Positions 29,112 to 39,749 of a stretch of 46,488 nucleotides of DNA are shown here, in pieces; position 1 is the first letter of the stretch, and the number at the start of each line of letters is the position of its first letter. The position numbers and the translations under genes were made by a program. Where the stretch lies: the NCBI GenBank assembly GCA_009698805.1, contig WLPL01000004.1, positions 1-46,488 on the forward strand, read 5' to 3'. Source of the DNA: Actinomycetota bacterium (GTDB lineage Bacteria; Actinomycetota; Actinomycetes; Actinomycetales; Microbacteriaceae). The notes beneath the pieces are model-generated. The model was not told where the DNA came from and did not search any database. It saw nothing but the letters and a program-made list of their open reading frames with translations.

Positions 29112-29184
29112 TGCCCCTTATGGGACTCGAACCCATACTGTGACGATTTTAAGTCGTCTGCCTCTGCCATTGGGCTAAAGGGGC
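29112..29184 (-). tRNA. tRNA-Leu (anticodon UAA by loop position), short variable loop
   Basis: GCCCCTT TA GCCCAATGGCAGAGGC A GACGA CTTAAAA TCGTC ACAGT ATGGG TTCGAGT CCCAT AAGGGGC A; full cloverleaf except a C13-A22 mismatch; no encoded CCA. Confidence 0.88.
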
Positions 29185-29191
29185 CTAAACG

Positions 29192-29218
29192 AAAAAGGTC
29201 CGAATTTCTTCGGACCTT
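29192..29218 (-). terminator. Intrinsic terminator-like hairpin downstream of the NDH gene, abutting tRNA-Leu
   Basis: Minus strand AAGGTCCGAA-GAAA-TTCGGACCTT followed by TTT (T-run TTTTT); 10-bp perfect stem, GNRA loop. Confidence 0.8.
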
Positions 29219-29233
29219 CGGCGTTCAGCTTTA

Positions 29234-30553
29234 TTATTTCTTCGGCTTGGACGCGTAGGTCTCAAACTGTAATCGAGGGCCCTTGGTGGCGCTAATGCCG
29301 ACGATGTCGCGGCGAAGAACTAGGTTCCAGACCCAACCGCTGGCGACGCGGATCTTGCGCTCCCACATCGGAATTGCGAGGCCGTGGTAGCCGCGGTGCA
29401 TAAACCAGGCGAGCAGGCCGGTGATGGCTAGCTTCTTGTATTGGAATACACCGACACCGATGCCGAGACCAGCTACGGCGCCTAGAGGCTTGTGGAAGTA
29501 TTCCTTGATTCCTTCGCCACGGATTGCGGCGGTAACGTTCTTGGCCAGTAGCTTGCCCTGACGCACTGCGTGCTGGGCGTTAGGAACACAGAAGCCGCCG
29601 ACACCGAAACCGCTGAGGTCTGGCACTGCTGAGACGTCACCGGCTGTCCAGGCACCTTCGACGATGTCGTCTCCGTCGGTGATCTGAAGCGTCGCTTTCG
29701 CGGTTACGCGTCCGCGGTCGTCAAGTGGTAGGTCGGTGTTGCGAACGTAAGGGTGAGCCATTACGCCAGCGGTCCAGACGATTACGTCTGACTCGAAGGT
29801 TAGGCCAGACGAAAGTTCGACTTTGCCGCCCACTGCCGACTGAAGCTGGGTGTTGAGGTGGATCTGGGCGCCACGGCGGTCAAGGTTTGCGATGACCCAC
29901 TCGCTGGTTGCCTGCGAAACCTCGGGCATGATGCGACCCATGGCCTCGACGAGATGGAAGTGAACGTCGTCGAAAGACAGGGTTGGGTAGTAGCGAAGCA
30001 TGTAGCTGGCGATCGAGCGCATCTCGGCATAGACCTCGATACCGGCAAAGCCGCCACCGATGACCACGAAGGTGAGTAGGCGGTCGCGGGCTGCTCCGGC
30101 AGGAAGGTTGGCTGCCTTGTCGAAGTTGGCGAGGATTCGGTTGCGAATCTCGACTGCCTCTTCGATGTTCTTGAGGCCGATAGCTTGTTCGGCAACTCCA
30201 GGAATCGGGAAGGTGCGAGAAACTGCACCGGCGGTCACGATGATTTGGTCGTAAGTCTCTTTGAACGGCTTGAGGCCTGGCACCTCGATGGTTGCGGTCT
30301 TCTTGGCGTGGTCAATGTTGGTTGCCTTGCCGGTGATTATGTTGGTTTTGCGAAGGTGACGACGGTGAGAGATGACCGCGTGACGGGCCTCGATCGAGCC
30401 TGCGACAACCTCGGGTAGGAAAGGCTGGTAGGTCATGTAAGGAAGAGGGTCGACTAGAGTGACCTCTGCTTCGTTCTTGCCGAGGAACTGTTCAAGCTTT
30501 AGTGCGGCGTAGAAACCGGCGTAACCGCCACCGACGATCAGGATTTTAGGCAT
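29234..30553 (-). CDS. NAD(P)/FAD-dependent oxidoreductase, type II NADH dehydrogenase-like
   Basis: ILIVGGGYAGFYAALKLEQFL; FVVIGGGFAGIEVYAEM; VIVWTAGVMAHPYV; WTAGDVSAVPD; TAAAAT at -12..-7. Confidence 0.92.
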   Translation of the reverse strand: MPKILIVGGGYAGFYAALKLEQFLGKNEAEVTLVDPLPYMTYQPFLPEVVAGSIEARHAVISHRRHLRKTNIITGKATNIDHAKKTATIEVPGLKPFKETYDQIIVTAGAVSRTFPIPGVAEQAIGLKNIEEAVEIRNRILANFDKAANLPAGAARDRLLTFVVIGGGFAGIEVYAEMRSIASYMLRYYPTLSFDDVHFHLVEAMGRIMPEVSQATSEWVIANLDRRGAQIHLNTQLQSAVGGKVELSSGLTFESDVIVWTAGVMAHPYVRNTDLPLDDRGRVTAKATLQITDGDDIVEGAWTAGDVSAVPDLSGFGVGGFCVPNAQHAVRQGKLLAKNVTAAIRGEGIKEYFHKPLGAVAGLGIGVGVFQYKKLAITGLLAWFMHRGYHGLAIPMWERKIRVASGWVWNLVLRRDIVGISATKGPRLQFETYASKPKK

Positions 30554-30582
30554 GTTGTTATTTTACTTTCTTTACTGAGTTA

Positions 30583-31101
30583 CTAGTTGACGACATCTAC
30601 GTCGATGGCGGGTTTGCACTGGCAGACGTTTTGCTTCCAGCTGCAAAGTTCTAGGGCCGCGTCGCCAACCAGGTTGACGCCCGGGCCAGCTGCGAGTGCG
30701 TGACCCGCGAGCGCGTGAAGACACTTGACTCGAGTTGGCATGCCACCCGCCGAGATGCCTTCAATTTCTGGGACGTCGCCAAGCGCGGCTCGGTCGGCCA
30801 AATAGGATTCGTGGGCACGCTCGTAGGCGGCGGCAAACTCGGGTTCGGCAGCCAGTCGGTCTTGCAATTCGACCATGACTCCCCCAGCCTCGAGTGTTGA
30901 CAGCGCGGCGGTTGCGGCCGGCAAGGTCAGGTAATACATGGTCGGGAACGGCGTTCCGTCAGTTAGTCGGGGGGACGTTTGCACAACGATCGGGTTGCCG
31001 CAGATGCAGCGCGCTGCGACGGCCACAATGTCGCGGGCCTCGCGTCCGAGTTGAATCGAAACCGAGCGGATGTCTGACTCGGTTACAGGGGTTAGGTTCA
31101 C
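30583..31101 (-). CDS. DUF501 domain-containing protein
   Basis: LGREARDIVAVAARCICGNPIVVQTSPRLTDGTPFPTMYYLTLPAATAALSTLEAGGVM..GMPTRVKCLHALAGHALAAGPGVNLVGD. Confidence 0.95.
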   Translation of the reverse strand: MNLTPVTESDIRSVSIQLGREARDIVAVAARCICGNPIVVQTSPRLTDGTPFPTMYYLTLPAATAALSTLEAGGVMVELQDRLAAEPEFAAAYERAHESYLADRAALGDVPEIEGISAGGMPTRVKCLHALAGHALAAGPGVNLVGDAALELCSWKQNVCQCKPAIDVDVVN

Positions 31102-31619
31102 TGTTTGATCACCGGGGATTCGACACCGGCACGAATAACGGTTTGCACGAGCGAACCCATCCAGTCGTTTTTGGTCGCGCTGATCTTGGTCGAGATATCT
31201 GTCGAATTGGTTTTCTCGGCGAGCGCTTCACCCACGGTTCCAGAGTTGTCTGATGCGTTCACAGTGCCAAGATCCATGACCACGTAAGAAACTTCACCTG
31301 GCATCACGTAAAACAGGCGGTTTCTAGCCTGAGCTCGCACAAAGGCGGGGTCGTTCCATCGGTTGCGCTGAACTTTTAGGTGAGTTAGTGACTCTTTGCT
31401 CGCTTTCACCTGATCTTCTAGGTCTGCGATGTTTTGTCTCTGCTGAAAAAATAGTTGCGCCTGCGGAGCTAGGACGAACATTCCAAGAACCACTATGGCT
31501 AAGACCGTGATGGTTTGAGCGTTCATCGTGATTCCGCGAAGCAACTCGGCTCGTTCAGCCGAAACAGTTGGCCTGCGTGCGCCACCACCAGGCCGGGTGG
31601 GTCTGCGCGGTGACGACAC
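31098..31619 (-). CDS. FtsB/DivIC-family septum formation initiator
   Basis: TM then FFQQRQNIADLEDQVKASKESLTHLKVQRNRWNDPAFVRAQARNRLFYVMPGEVSYVVMD. Confidence 0.93.
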   Translation of the reverse strand: MSSPRRPTRPGGGARRPTVSAERAELLRGITMNAQTITVLAIVVLGMFVLAPQAQLFFQQRQNIADLEDQVKASKESLTHLKVQRNRWNDPAFVRAQARNRLFYVMPGEVSYVVMDLGTVNASDNSGTVGEALAEKTNSTDISTKISATKNDWMGSLVQTVIRAGVESPVIKQ

Positions 31620-31636
31620 GATCTAAACCTGATTTC

Positions 31637-32932
<1,296 letters not shown>

Positions 32933-32954
32933 CTAAATATGTTTTTCAAAATGA

Positions 32955-32972
32955 GGGGGCGAAGGCGCCCCC
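32955..32972 (-). terminator. 7-bp GC-rich hairpin between hisS stop and eno start, weak terminator candidate
   Basis: gggggcg-aagg-cgccccc; minus-strand 3' flank TCATTTT is only a poor U-tract. Confidence 0.35.
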
Positions 32973-32994
32973 AAAAAACGCCTTTGTAATGCCT

Positions 32995-34215
32995 CTAGTC
33001 TACCGATTGCCCGATGGGGCGCACGTCCACGCTCTCGAGTGTGCTGGTGTTCGGGCCGATGAGCGCAAATGCGTCGTAACCGTTCGCCGACATCGTTTCG
33101 AGCAGCAGATTCAGACGCTTTGGCTTTAGTTCGAGGCGAACAATCGCGCCCTGAGCCCAGAACTGGCGCTGCATAGCGAAGGCATTCTTCATGGTAGCGA
33201 CCGAGTCGTCTTCGAGAATCAGCACCAGCGAAGGTTGCTCTTCTTCGAGTTCTTCCTCAGAAACCAGGTCGACTACGCGCTCAAAACCGAGCGAAATGCC
33301 GACCGCCGGCACATCGGTGCCCAACCAACGACCAACCATGCCGTCGTAGCGACCTCCGCCGCCGATTGACGAACCCGAGGCCGGGTGATCGATTTCGAAG
33401 ATCGGGCCGGTGTAGTAACCCATTCCGCGCACGAGAGTCGGGTCGTATCGCAGACGCCCCTCCTCGACCAGTTCGAAGATGTGTACGAGTTCTTTTGGCA
33501 CGACCGTGGTGTCGACATCCAAGAACCAAGCCTCAAATGCCTTGCCGACCTTTTCACCCAAACGCTCGGTGAGTTCGGCGACAACGCCTGAAAGTTCGAT
33601 TTTGTCCAGCTTGTCAATCGTGATCATCGCCGAACCGTGGTCGCTCTCGGCAACGCCTAGTTCACTCAGAAGCTTGACCAACAGCTCGCGGTGATTCACG
33701 CGAATCACGGCGTCGGTGAGACCAAGCACGTTCAGCACGTTTAGCGAAGCGCTCAGCAGCTCGATTTCGGCCAGCGAGGACGCATCGCCGATGATGTCGA
33801 TGTCGCACTGCACAAACTGGCGGTAACGACCCTTCTGCGGGCGCTCGGCGCGCCAAACGGGCCCGACCTGAATAGCTTTGAAAACACTCGGCAATTGAGC
33901 GCGATTGGTTGCGTAGTAACGAGTCAGCGGAACGGTTAGGTCGAAACGAAGTCCCAAATCGGCGAGTTCGCCATTGCTAGCAATCGCTTCATCTAGCTCG
34001 GCCCCGCGCTTTAGCACCCGGTAGGCAAGCTTTTCGTTGTCGCCGCCCTGACCCGAGGTTAGGCGGGCTAGCTCCTCTAGCGCTGGAGTCTCGATTTCTT
34101 GAAAGCCATGAGCCATGTAGGTGCCGCGAATAAGATCCAGAATCGAGTCGCGCTTCTTCTTCTCGAGCGGAAGAAAGTCACGCATACCTCGAGGCGGGTT
34201 CACTGGGTTAGCCAT
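32995..34215 (-). CDS. hisS: Histidine--tRNA ligase
   Basis: PPRGMRDFLPLEKKKRDSIL; LGLRFDLTVPLTRYYATN motif 2 region; GMGYYTGPIFEI and GGGGRYDGMV. Confidence 0.94.
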   Translation of the reverse strand: MANPVNPPRGMRDFLPLEKKKRDSILDLIRGTYMAHGFQEIETPALEELARLTSGQGGDNEKLAYRVLKRGAELDEAIASNGELADLGLRFDLTVPLTRYYATNRAQLPSVFKAIQVGPVWRAERPQKGRYRQFVQCDIDIIGDASSLAEIELLSASLNVLNVLGLTDAVIRVNHRELLVKLLSELGVAESDHGSAMITIDKLDKIELSGVVAELTERLGEKVGKAFEAWFLDVDTTVVPKELVHIFELVEEGRLRYDPTLVRGMGYYTGPIFEIDHPASGSSIGGGGRYDGMVGRWLGTDVPAVGISLGFERVVDLVSEEELEEEQPSLVLILEDDSVATMKNAFAMQRQFWAQGAIVRLELKPKRLNLLLETMSANGYDAFALIGPNTSTLESVDVRPIGQSVD

Positions 34216-34234
34216 GTCTCAAGTTTGCCAGAGG

Positions 34235-34927
34235 TTATTCAGAAGAGCCGATGATTCCAGCGTCACTTGCTTCCAAAACCTCGAACTTGCGAATGTCGCT
34301 CATCAGGTCTCGAACCGCGGTTCGAAGCGCACGCTCCGAGTCGAAACCGGCGGACTTGGCGATCGTGACAATGGTCAGAAGTAGTGTGCCGAGTTGCTCC
34401 TCGGAATCGATTGCAAGCGGAGCGTTTTCTTGGTCCAAAAGGCCCAGCTTCTCGGCCTTACCGATCACCTTGTTGGCTAGGGCCAGAGCGGGCATCGACT
34501 TCGGTACCCCGTCGAGCACAGACTCGCGCTCTGGTTTTTCGCGCTTCTTGTGATCGTCCCAGTTGAGCATCACATCGGCACCGGTTTCGGCTTTGAAGGC
34601 GGTTTTTTCATCCGCGTCACCAAAGACGTGCGGGTGGCGAGAAATCATCTTCGCCTCCATCTGCGCGGCGACATCCTGAATGTCGAACTTTTCACCTAGC
34701 GAGCCGGACGACGCCAAATCGCTGTGAAAGACAACCTGGTAGAGAACGTCGCCAAGTTCTTCGCGAATCATTGCCGCGTCTTTGGTTTCGATGGCGTCGA
34801 TCAGCTCGTAGGTCTCTTCGAGCAGGTACTGCACGAGCGATTCGTGAGTCTGTTCGGCATCCCACGGGCAACCACCTGGGCTGCGGAGCTTGTGAGCGGT
34901 TGCGATGAGGTTATCGAGGTTAGTCAT
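34235..34927 (-). CDS. mazG: MazG family nucleotide pyrophosphohydrolase
   Basis: LRSPGGCPWDAEQTHESLVQYLLEETYELIDAIE; EELGDVLYQVVFHSDLA; start set at 34927 (MTNLDNLI), overlapping the mfd stop. Confidence 0.94.
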   Translation of the reverse strand: MTNLDNLIATAHKLRSPGGCPWDAEQTHESLVQYLLEETYELIDAIETKDAAMIREELGDVLYQVVFHSDLASSGSLGEKFDIQDVAAQMEAKMISRHPHVFGDADEKTAFKAETGADVMLNWDDHKKREKPERESVLDGVPKSMPALALANKVIGKAEKLGLLDQENAPLAIDSEEQLGTLLLTIVTIAKSAGFDSERALRTAVRDLMSDIRKFEVLEASDAGIIGSSE

Positions 34928-37900
34928 TTGGTCCCTTCTTGGTAAATACTTGGGCGAGCAAATCCCAGGCCCACTCAATCATTTCTTTGTCGCGCAGGGT
35001 CTCCCCAGCGGAATCTTTGGGTAGTGGCACGGTTAGCAATTTGGCGCTCTGCAGGTACTTTAGCCCCGGGTACTGGTGGCTGAGGCGAACCTGCTCGATT
35101 TCGAGAAGTTCGACCGGTGAGATTCTGGCGTGCGTGCCGAGCATCATGGCGTCCTTGACGCCAAGTCGGTTGGCCTGCTGACGAAGTTCGGTCACATTGA
35201 TTAGGTTAATCACGCTCTGCGGGGCAAGCCCGTAGCGATCTTCTAGTTCTTCGAGAATCACGTCGAGGTCGGCTCTGGTGTTGCTCGCGTTCGAGGCGGC
35301 CGAGAGCTTGTGATATGCCTCGAGGCGCAGTCGCTCGGAGTCGACGTAGGTTGACGGAATGTGTGCGTCCACCGGCAGTTCGAGCTTGAGTTCGGCAGGG
35401 GACGCCTGCTTTTCTCCCTTGAAGTCCGAAACCGCCTCGCCAATCATGCGCAGGTAGAGGTCAAAACCGACTCCGGCGATGTGCCCGGATTGTTCGCCGC
35501 CGAGCAGGTTGCCGGCCCCTCGAATCTCGAGGTCCTTGAGCGCCACCTGCATGCCCGAGCCGAGCTCGTTGTTGGTGGCGATGGTGACGAGTCGATCGTG
35601 CGCGATGTCGGTAAGCGGCTTACTGAGGTCATAGAAGAAGTACGCGTAAGCACGTTCGCGACTTCGACCGACGCGTCCGCGAATCTGGTGAAGCTGGCTG
35701 AGCCCGAACCGCTCGGCTCGGTCGACGATCAGGGTGTTCGCGTTCGGAATATCGATGCCGGTTTCGATGATCGTGGTCGAAACCAGGACGTCGAACTTGC
35801 GCTCCCAGAAATCGACGACAACCTGCTCCAAAGCGGCTTCGGGCATTTGGCCGTGGGCCACGGCTATTCGTGCCTCCGGAATCAGTTCGCGCAGCTGGCT
35901 AGCCACCTTGTCGATACTTTCGACGCGGTTGTGAACGAAGAAAACCTGACCCTCGCGAATCAGCTCGCGTCGAATGGCCGCTGCAACCTGCTTTTCTGAA
36001 TAGCCGCCAACATAGGTGAGAATCGGGTGGCGATCTTCGGGAGGTGTGGCCAGCGTGGACATTTCGCGAATGCCCGTGACGGCGAGTTCCAAGGTGCGCG
36101 GAATCGGGGTCGCGCTCATCGAGAGCACGTCCACGTTCATTTTGAAGTCTTTGAGCTTCTCTTTGTGCTCGACTCCGAAGCGCTGCTCTTCGTCGATGAC
36201 CAGGAGTCCAAGGTTTTTGAACTCTATGTTGTTCATCAAAAGTCGGTGGGTTCCGATGACGAGGTCGACCGTGCCATCCTTGAGGCCCTTGATGGTCTCT
36301 CTGACCTCTTTGTCGCTCTGGAATCGGCTGAGGCTGCGAACGTTGACCGGGAAGCCCGCGTAGCGACCGATGAAGGTGTCGGTGTGCTGGCGAACCAGCA
36401 GCGTGGTTGGCACTAGGACGGCAACCTGCTTGCCATCTTGAATCGCTTTAAACGCGGCGCGAACGGCCACCTCGGTCTTGCCGTAGCCAACGTCGCCGGC
36501 GAGCAGGCGATCCATCGGAATCGGCTTTTCCATGTCGCGCTTCACCTCTTCGATGGTGGAGAGCTGGTCCGGGGTCTCGACGAATTGGAACGCCTCCTCC
36601 ATCTCGCGCTGCCAAGCGGTGTCTGGGCCGAAAGCGTGTCCGATTGCGCTCATGCGCGCCGAGTAGAGCTTGACCAGGTCGATGGCAATCTTGCGAACCG
36701 CCTTGCGGGCGTTGCCCTTCTGGCGCGCCCAGTCGGAGCCGCCGAGTTTGCTGAGCACCGGAGCCTCGCCACCGACGTAACGGGTGAGAAAGTCGAGGTG
36801 GTCGGTTGGCACGAAAAGGGTGTCGCCGCTGCCTCCGCGTTTTGAAGGCGCGTATTCAATCAACAGGTACTCGCGTTCGTGCTGCTGCTTGCCGATTCCG
36901 CTTCTGCGACGCACGAGCTCGACGAAACGGCCGATGCCGTGAACCTCGTGCACCACGTAGTCACCGGCCTTAAGGGTGAGCGGGTCAACGGCAGCTCCTC
37001 GCTTAGTGGCAAGTTTGCGCTTGGTTGGGCTGACGTAGGTGGAGTTCTTCCCGTAGAAGTCGGCTTCGGTTAGCACGATCAGATTACTGGCCGGGGCCGC
37101 AAAACCCTTTTTGAGAGTTGCTTGCAAGACTTCTGCCTTGAGGTTCTTGGCGACCAACTGCTCCTCGATGCGCAGAACTGTTCCGTGACCCTCGGCGACC
37201 AAAAACACCTGCTGACCGTGCTTGGTTTGGTCTTCGATCCACTGCAGCACCGTCATGTCTAGACCGGTGAAGTTTGGTATCTCGAGCAAACCCAGATTGA
37301 TCACGCCCTCCTCGGGGCTATCGAACGCACTTACCCGGTAAAGCGGGCGCTTACCCAGGTCGCGCTCGAATTCGGCGATGCTCTTGAAGCCGCCAGCGCT
37401 CAGGTCGATCGGTGCGGTCGCTCCCTCCATCGCGGCGTCCCAGGCGGCGTGCAAAAACTCTTCGTTGGTGTCGGTCAGGCTCTGCGCCCTCGCGGTTGCT
37501 CTCTCGGGGCTGAGAATCGTGACCGCGGTGTCATCGGGCAGGTAGCTCGCCAGCGGCACGAGTTCGTCACAGAGAACTGGCGCTAGAGACTCCATACCCT
37601 CGACCGGCATGCCCTCGGCGATCTTGGTCAGCATCGTCGAAAGGTTCGGGAACTCGTGCATCATCTCTCGAGCGCGAGAGGCAACGCTCGGTGTGATCAC
37701 GATTTCTCGAGCCGGGTAGAGGGTGACCTCTTTGACCGGTTTGTGCTCATCACCGAGCGGCAGGGACCGCTGGTCGGTCACCGAAAATTCGCGAATATCC
37801 TCGAGTTCGTCGCCAAAAAACTCCAGACGAACCGCGTGAGCCGCCGTGGTCGGGAATATGTCTAGGATTCCGCCACGGGCTGCGAACTCGCCACGCTTGG

Positions 37901-38453
37901 TGACCATGTCCACGCGCTCATATGCCAGCTCGACAAGTTTGAGGGTGAGCTCGGGCATGAAGAAATTCTTGCCGCTCTCGAGCTTCAGCGCCGGGTGATT
38001 GGCCAGACCCGCGATGACTGGTTGCAAAACCGCACGGACGCTGGCTAAAACATAGACCGGATGGTTGCTGTGCTCGGTTTTTAGCTCGCTAAGACGCTGC
38101 AAAACGCGGACGCGTGTGCCAACGGTCTCAGGTGAAGGGCTTAGGCGTTCGTGCGGCAGGGTCTCCCAGGATGGAAACTCGAGAATTTCGGCCTCAGGCT
38201 CTAGATCGTGCAGGGTTGCGGCAAGATCTTCGGCTTCGCGACCGGTTGCGGCCACCACCAACTGCACGCGAGAAAGCTTCCTCTCGGCGCGAATGTGATT
38301 GATCAGAGCCACTATTGTCGAGTGAGCGCCCTGCGGAGCAACTATGTTTACAGGAGATTTTTTGATTGCGGCTTCGAGAGCCGCTACAGGATATCCGTCT
38401 GCTACGAGCGCGACGAGGCGCGAAAGGGCCTTGGAATTCGCTCGAGCATCCAC
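34920..38453 (-). CDS. mfd: Transcription-repair coupling factor
   Basis: 1177 aa; GDVGYGKTEVAVRAAFKA, GTHRLL, DEEQRFGVEHKEKLK, SATPIPRTLELA, GRVGRSRERAYAYF; TAGACT at -12..-7 of GTG. Confidence 0.98.
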   Translation of the reverse strand: MDARANSKALSRLVALVADGYPVAALEAAIKKSPVNIVAPQGAHSTIVALINHIRAERKLSRVQLVVAATGREAEDLAATLHDLEPEAEILEFPSWETLPHERLSPSPETVGTRVRVLQRLSELKTEHSNHPVYVLASVRAVLQPVIAGLANHPALKLESGKNFFMPELTLKLVELAYERVDMVTKRGEFAARGGILDIFPTTAAHAVRLEFFGDELEDIREFSVTDQRSLPLGDEHKPVKEVTLYPAREIVITPSVASRAREMMHEFPNLSTMLTKIAEGMPVEGMESLAPVLCDELVPLASYLPDDTAVTILSPERATARAQSLTDTNEEFLHAAWDAAMEGATAPIDLSAGGFKSIAEFERDLGKRPLYRVSAFDSPEEGVINLGLLEIPNFTGLDMTVLQWIEDQTKHGQQVFLVAEGHGTVLRIEEQLVAKNLKAEVLQATLKKGFAAPASNLIVLTEADFYGKNSTYVSPTKRKLATKRGAAVDPLTLKAGDYVVHEVHGIGRFVELVRRRSGIGKQQHEREYLLIEYAPSKRGGSGDTLFVPTDHLDFLTRYVGGEAPVLSKLGGSDWARQKGNARKAVRKIAIDLVKLYSARMSAIGHAFGPDTAWQREMEEAFQFVETPDQLSTIEEVKRDMEKPIPMDRLLAGDVGYGKTEVAVRAAFKAIQDGKQVAVLVPTTLLVRQHTDTFIGRYAGFPVNVRSLSRFQSDKEVRETIKGLKDGTVDLVIGTHRLLMNNIEFKNLGLLVIDEEQRFGVEHKEKLKDFKMNVDVLSMSATPIPRTLELAVTGIREMSTLATPPEDRHPILTYVGGYSEKQVAAAIRRELIREGQVFFVHNRVESIDKVASQLRELIPEARIAVAHGQMPEAALEQVVVDFWERKFDVLVSTTIIETGIDIPNANTLIVDRAERFGLSQLHQIRGRVGRSRERAYAYFFYDLSKPLTDIAHDRLVTIATNNELGSGMQVALKDLEIRGAGNLLGGEQSGHIAGVGFDLYLRMIGEAVSDFKGEKQASPAELKLELPVDAHIPSTYVDSERLRLEAYHKLSAASNASNTRADLDVILEELEDRYGLAPQSVINLINVTELRQQANRLGVKDAMMLGTHARISPVELLEIEQVRLSHQYPGLKYLQSAKLLTVPLPKDSAGETLRDKEMIEWAWDLLAQVFTKKGPND

Positions 38454-38462
38454 CCCTCAAGT

Positions 38463-39038
38463 CTAGGCGGAATGAAACTCCAACTGAGCGGCGGTAAGGC
38501 CTTTGAGGGCGATCGCCTCGACCGCGTCGGCGGCAATCTCGAGGGTGACGGGCAAACTTTTCTTTTCGGCGCTTGAGAAGTCTTTGAGCACGTAATCGGC
38601 GGTATCCATCTGCCCGGGCGGCCGCCCGATTCCAACGCGAACTCGCACGAAATCGTTACTGCCCAGAGCCGAGATGATGTCGCGCAAGCCGTTGTGACCG
38701 GCGTGACCGCCAGAGAACTTGATGCGCACGTCGTCGGCGGGGATGTCTAGTTCGTCGTGAATGACGATGATGTTTTCGGGGGCGATGTCGAAGAACTTTG
38801 CCAGGTTGACGACCGGGCCGCCCGAGTTGTTCATGAAGCTCAAAGGCTTGGCGAGAATCAGCCGTGTTTGCCCGAGCTTGGTTTCGGCCACGACCGCGTT
38901 GGCTTTGTGGCTCTTTAGCTTTGCGCCTAGACGCTTTGCCAAAACGTCGATGACCATTTGGCCGACGTTGTGGCGATTGCCAGAGTAGCCGGGCCCGGGG
39001 TTACCGAGCCCGACTACTAGAAAGGCGTTGTTACTCAG
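38463..39038 (-). CDS. pth: Peptidyl-tRNA hydrolase, apparent CTG start at 39038
   Basis: In-frame N-terminus upstream of the supplied ORF reads (CTG)SNNAFLVVGLGNPGPGYSGNRHNVGQMVIDVLAKRLG, with catalytic N and H; GAGG 6 nt before CTG. Confidence 0.9.
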   Translation of the reverse strand: MSNNAFLVVGLGNPGPGYSGNRHNVGQMVIDVLAKRLGAKLKSHKANAVVAETKLGQTRLILAKPLSFMNNSGGPVVNLAKFFDIAPENIIVIHDELDIPADDVRIKFSGGHAGHNGLRDIISALGSNDFVRVRVGIGRPPGQMDTADYVLKDFSSAEKKSLPVTLEIAADAVEAIALKGLTAAQLEFHSA

Positions 39039-39621
39039 CTGGCGCCTCGGCTACCACCGGAGCGGCAGTCTCTTCGGCTGCGCCAGCAGGGGTCTCGACA
39101 ACCGACGCAATTAGCGTGTCGGCGTCTAGATCCATGGTGACACCCTCAGGAAGAATGATGTCCTTGGCTAGGACGTGGTGACCAGCACCCTCCTTGTTAA
39201 GAACAACCTCGACGAACTCAGGAATGTGAGTGGCTTCGGCGGCAACCTTGACGGTCTTGTGCTCGAGGTCGAGCGTGGTACCCGAAAGGGTCTCACCGAC
39301 AACGTGAACAGGAACCTCAACGTGGACAAGTTCACCCTTGCGAATAGTTACTAGGTCGACGTGCTCGATGACCTGGGTGATGACGTCCTTCGAGGCCGAC
39401 TTCACTAGGACTAGCTCGTTCTTGCCATCAATCTTTAGGTCGATAACTGCGTTCTTGTGACGAAGCGCAAGAGAAAGCTCGTGGGCTGGGAGGGTGACGT
39501 GGCGTGGATCGGTACCGTGACCGTAGATTACTGCTGGGGTGCGGCCGGCTGCGCGGAACTTGCGAGCGGCTCCTTTGCCAAACGCGGTGCGATTTTCGGC
39601 AACAATGTTTGCTTCAGACAT
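39031..39621 (-). CDS. rplY: 50S ribosomal protein L25/general stress protein Ctc
   Basis: VAENRTAFGKGAARKFRAAGRTPAVIYGHGTDPRHVTLPAHEL; acidic C-terminal tail. Confidence 0.96.
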   Translation of the reverse strand: MSEANIVAENRTAFGKGAARKFRAAGRTPAVIYGHGTDPRHVTLPAHELSLALRHKNAVIDLKIDGKNELVLVKSASKDVITQVIEHVDLVTIRKGELVHVEVPVHVVGETLSGTTLDLEHKTVKVAAEATHIPEFVEVVLNKEGAGHHVLAKDIILPEGVTMDLDADTLIASVVETPAGAAEETAAPVVAEAPAE

Positions 39622-39733
39622 TTTGATTCCTTCAGGTTAGTTTTATCTACTCGAGCGTTTTCACGCGAGGATCCAGCCCTAGGGCTTGCCCCGTCGATTA
39701 CGGCCCCTTGCGGAGCCCTCGCCGTTGTCTTAC
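39622..39733 (-). promoter_or_regulatory. Candidate structured leader of rplY (about 112 nt from predicted TSS)
   Basis: TAGACT -10 on minus strand at 39745-39740; closing stem gcgagg (39665-39670)/cctcgc (39717-39722) with internal gggct/agccc. Confidence 0.45.
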
Positions 39734-39749
39734 CTGTTTAGTCTAAGGG

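Noticed and set aside
35361-35999. 212-aa plus-strand ORF
   Set aside because: Antisense shadow of mfd, which is unmistakable on the minus strand.
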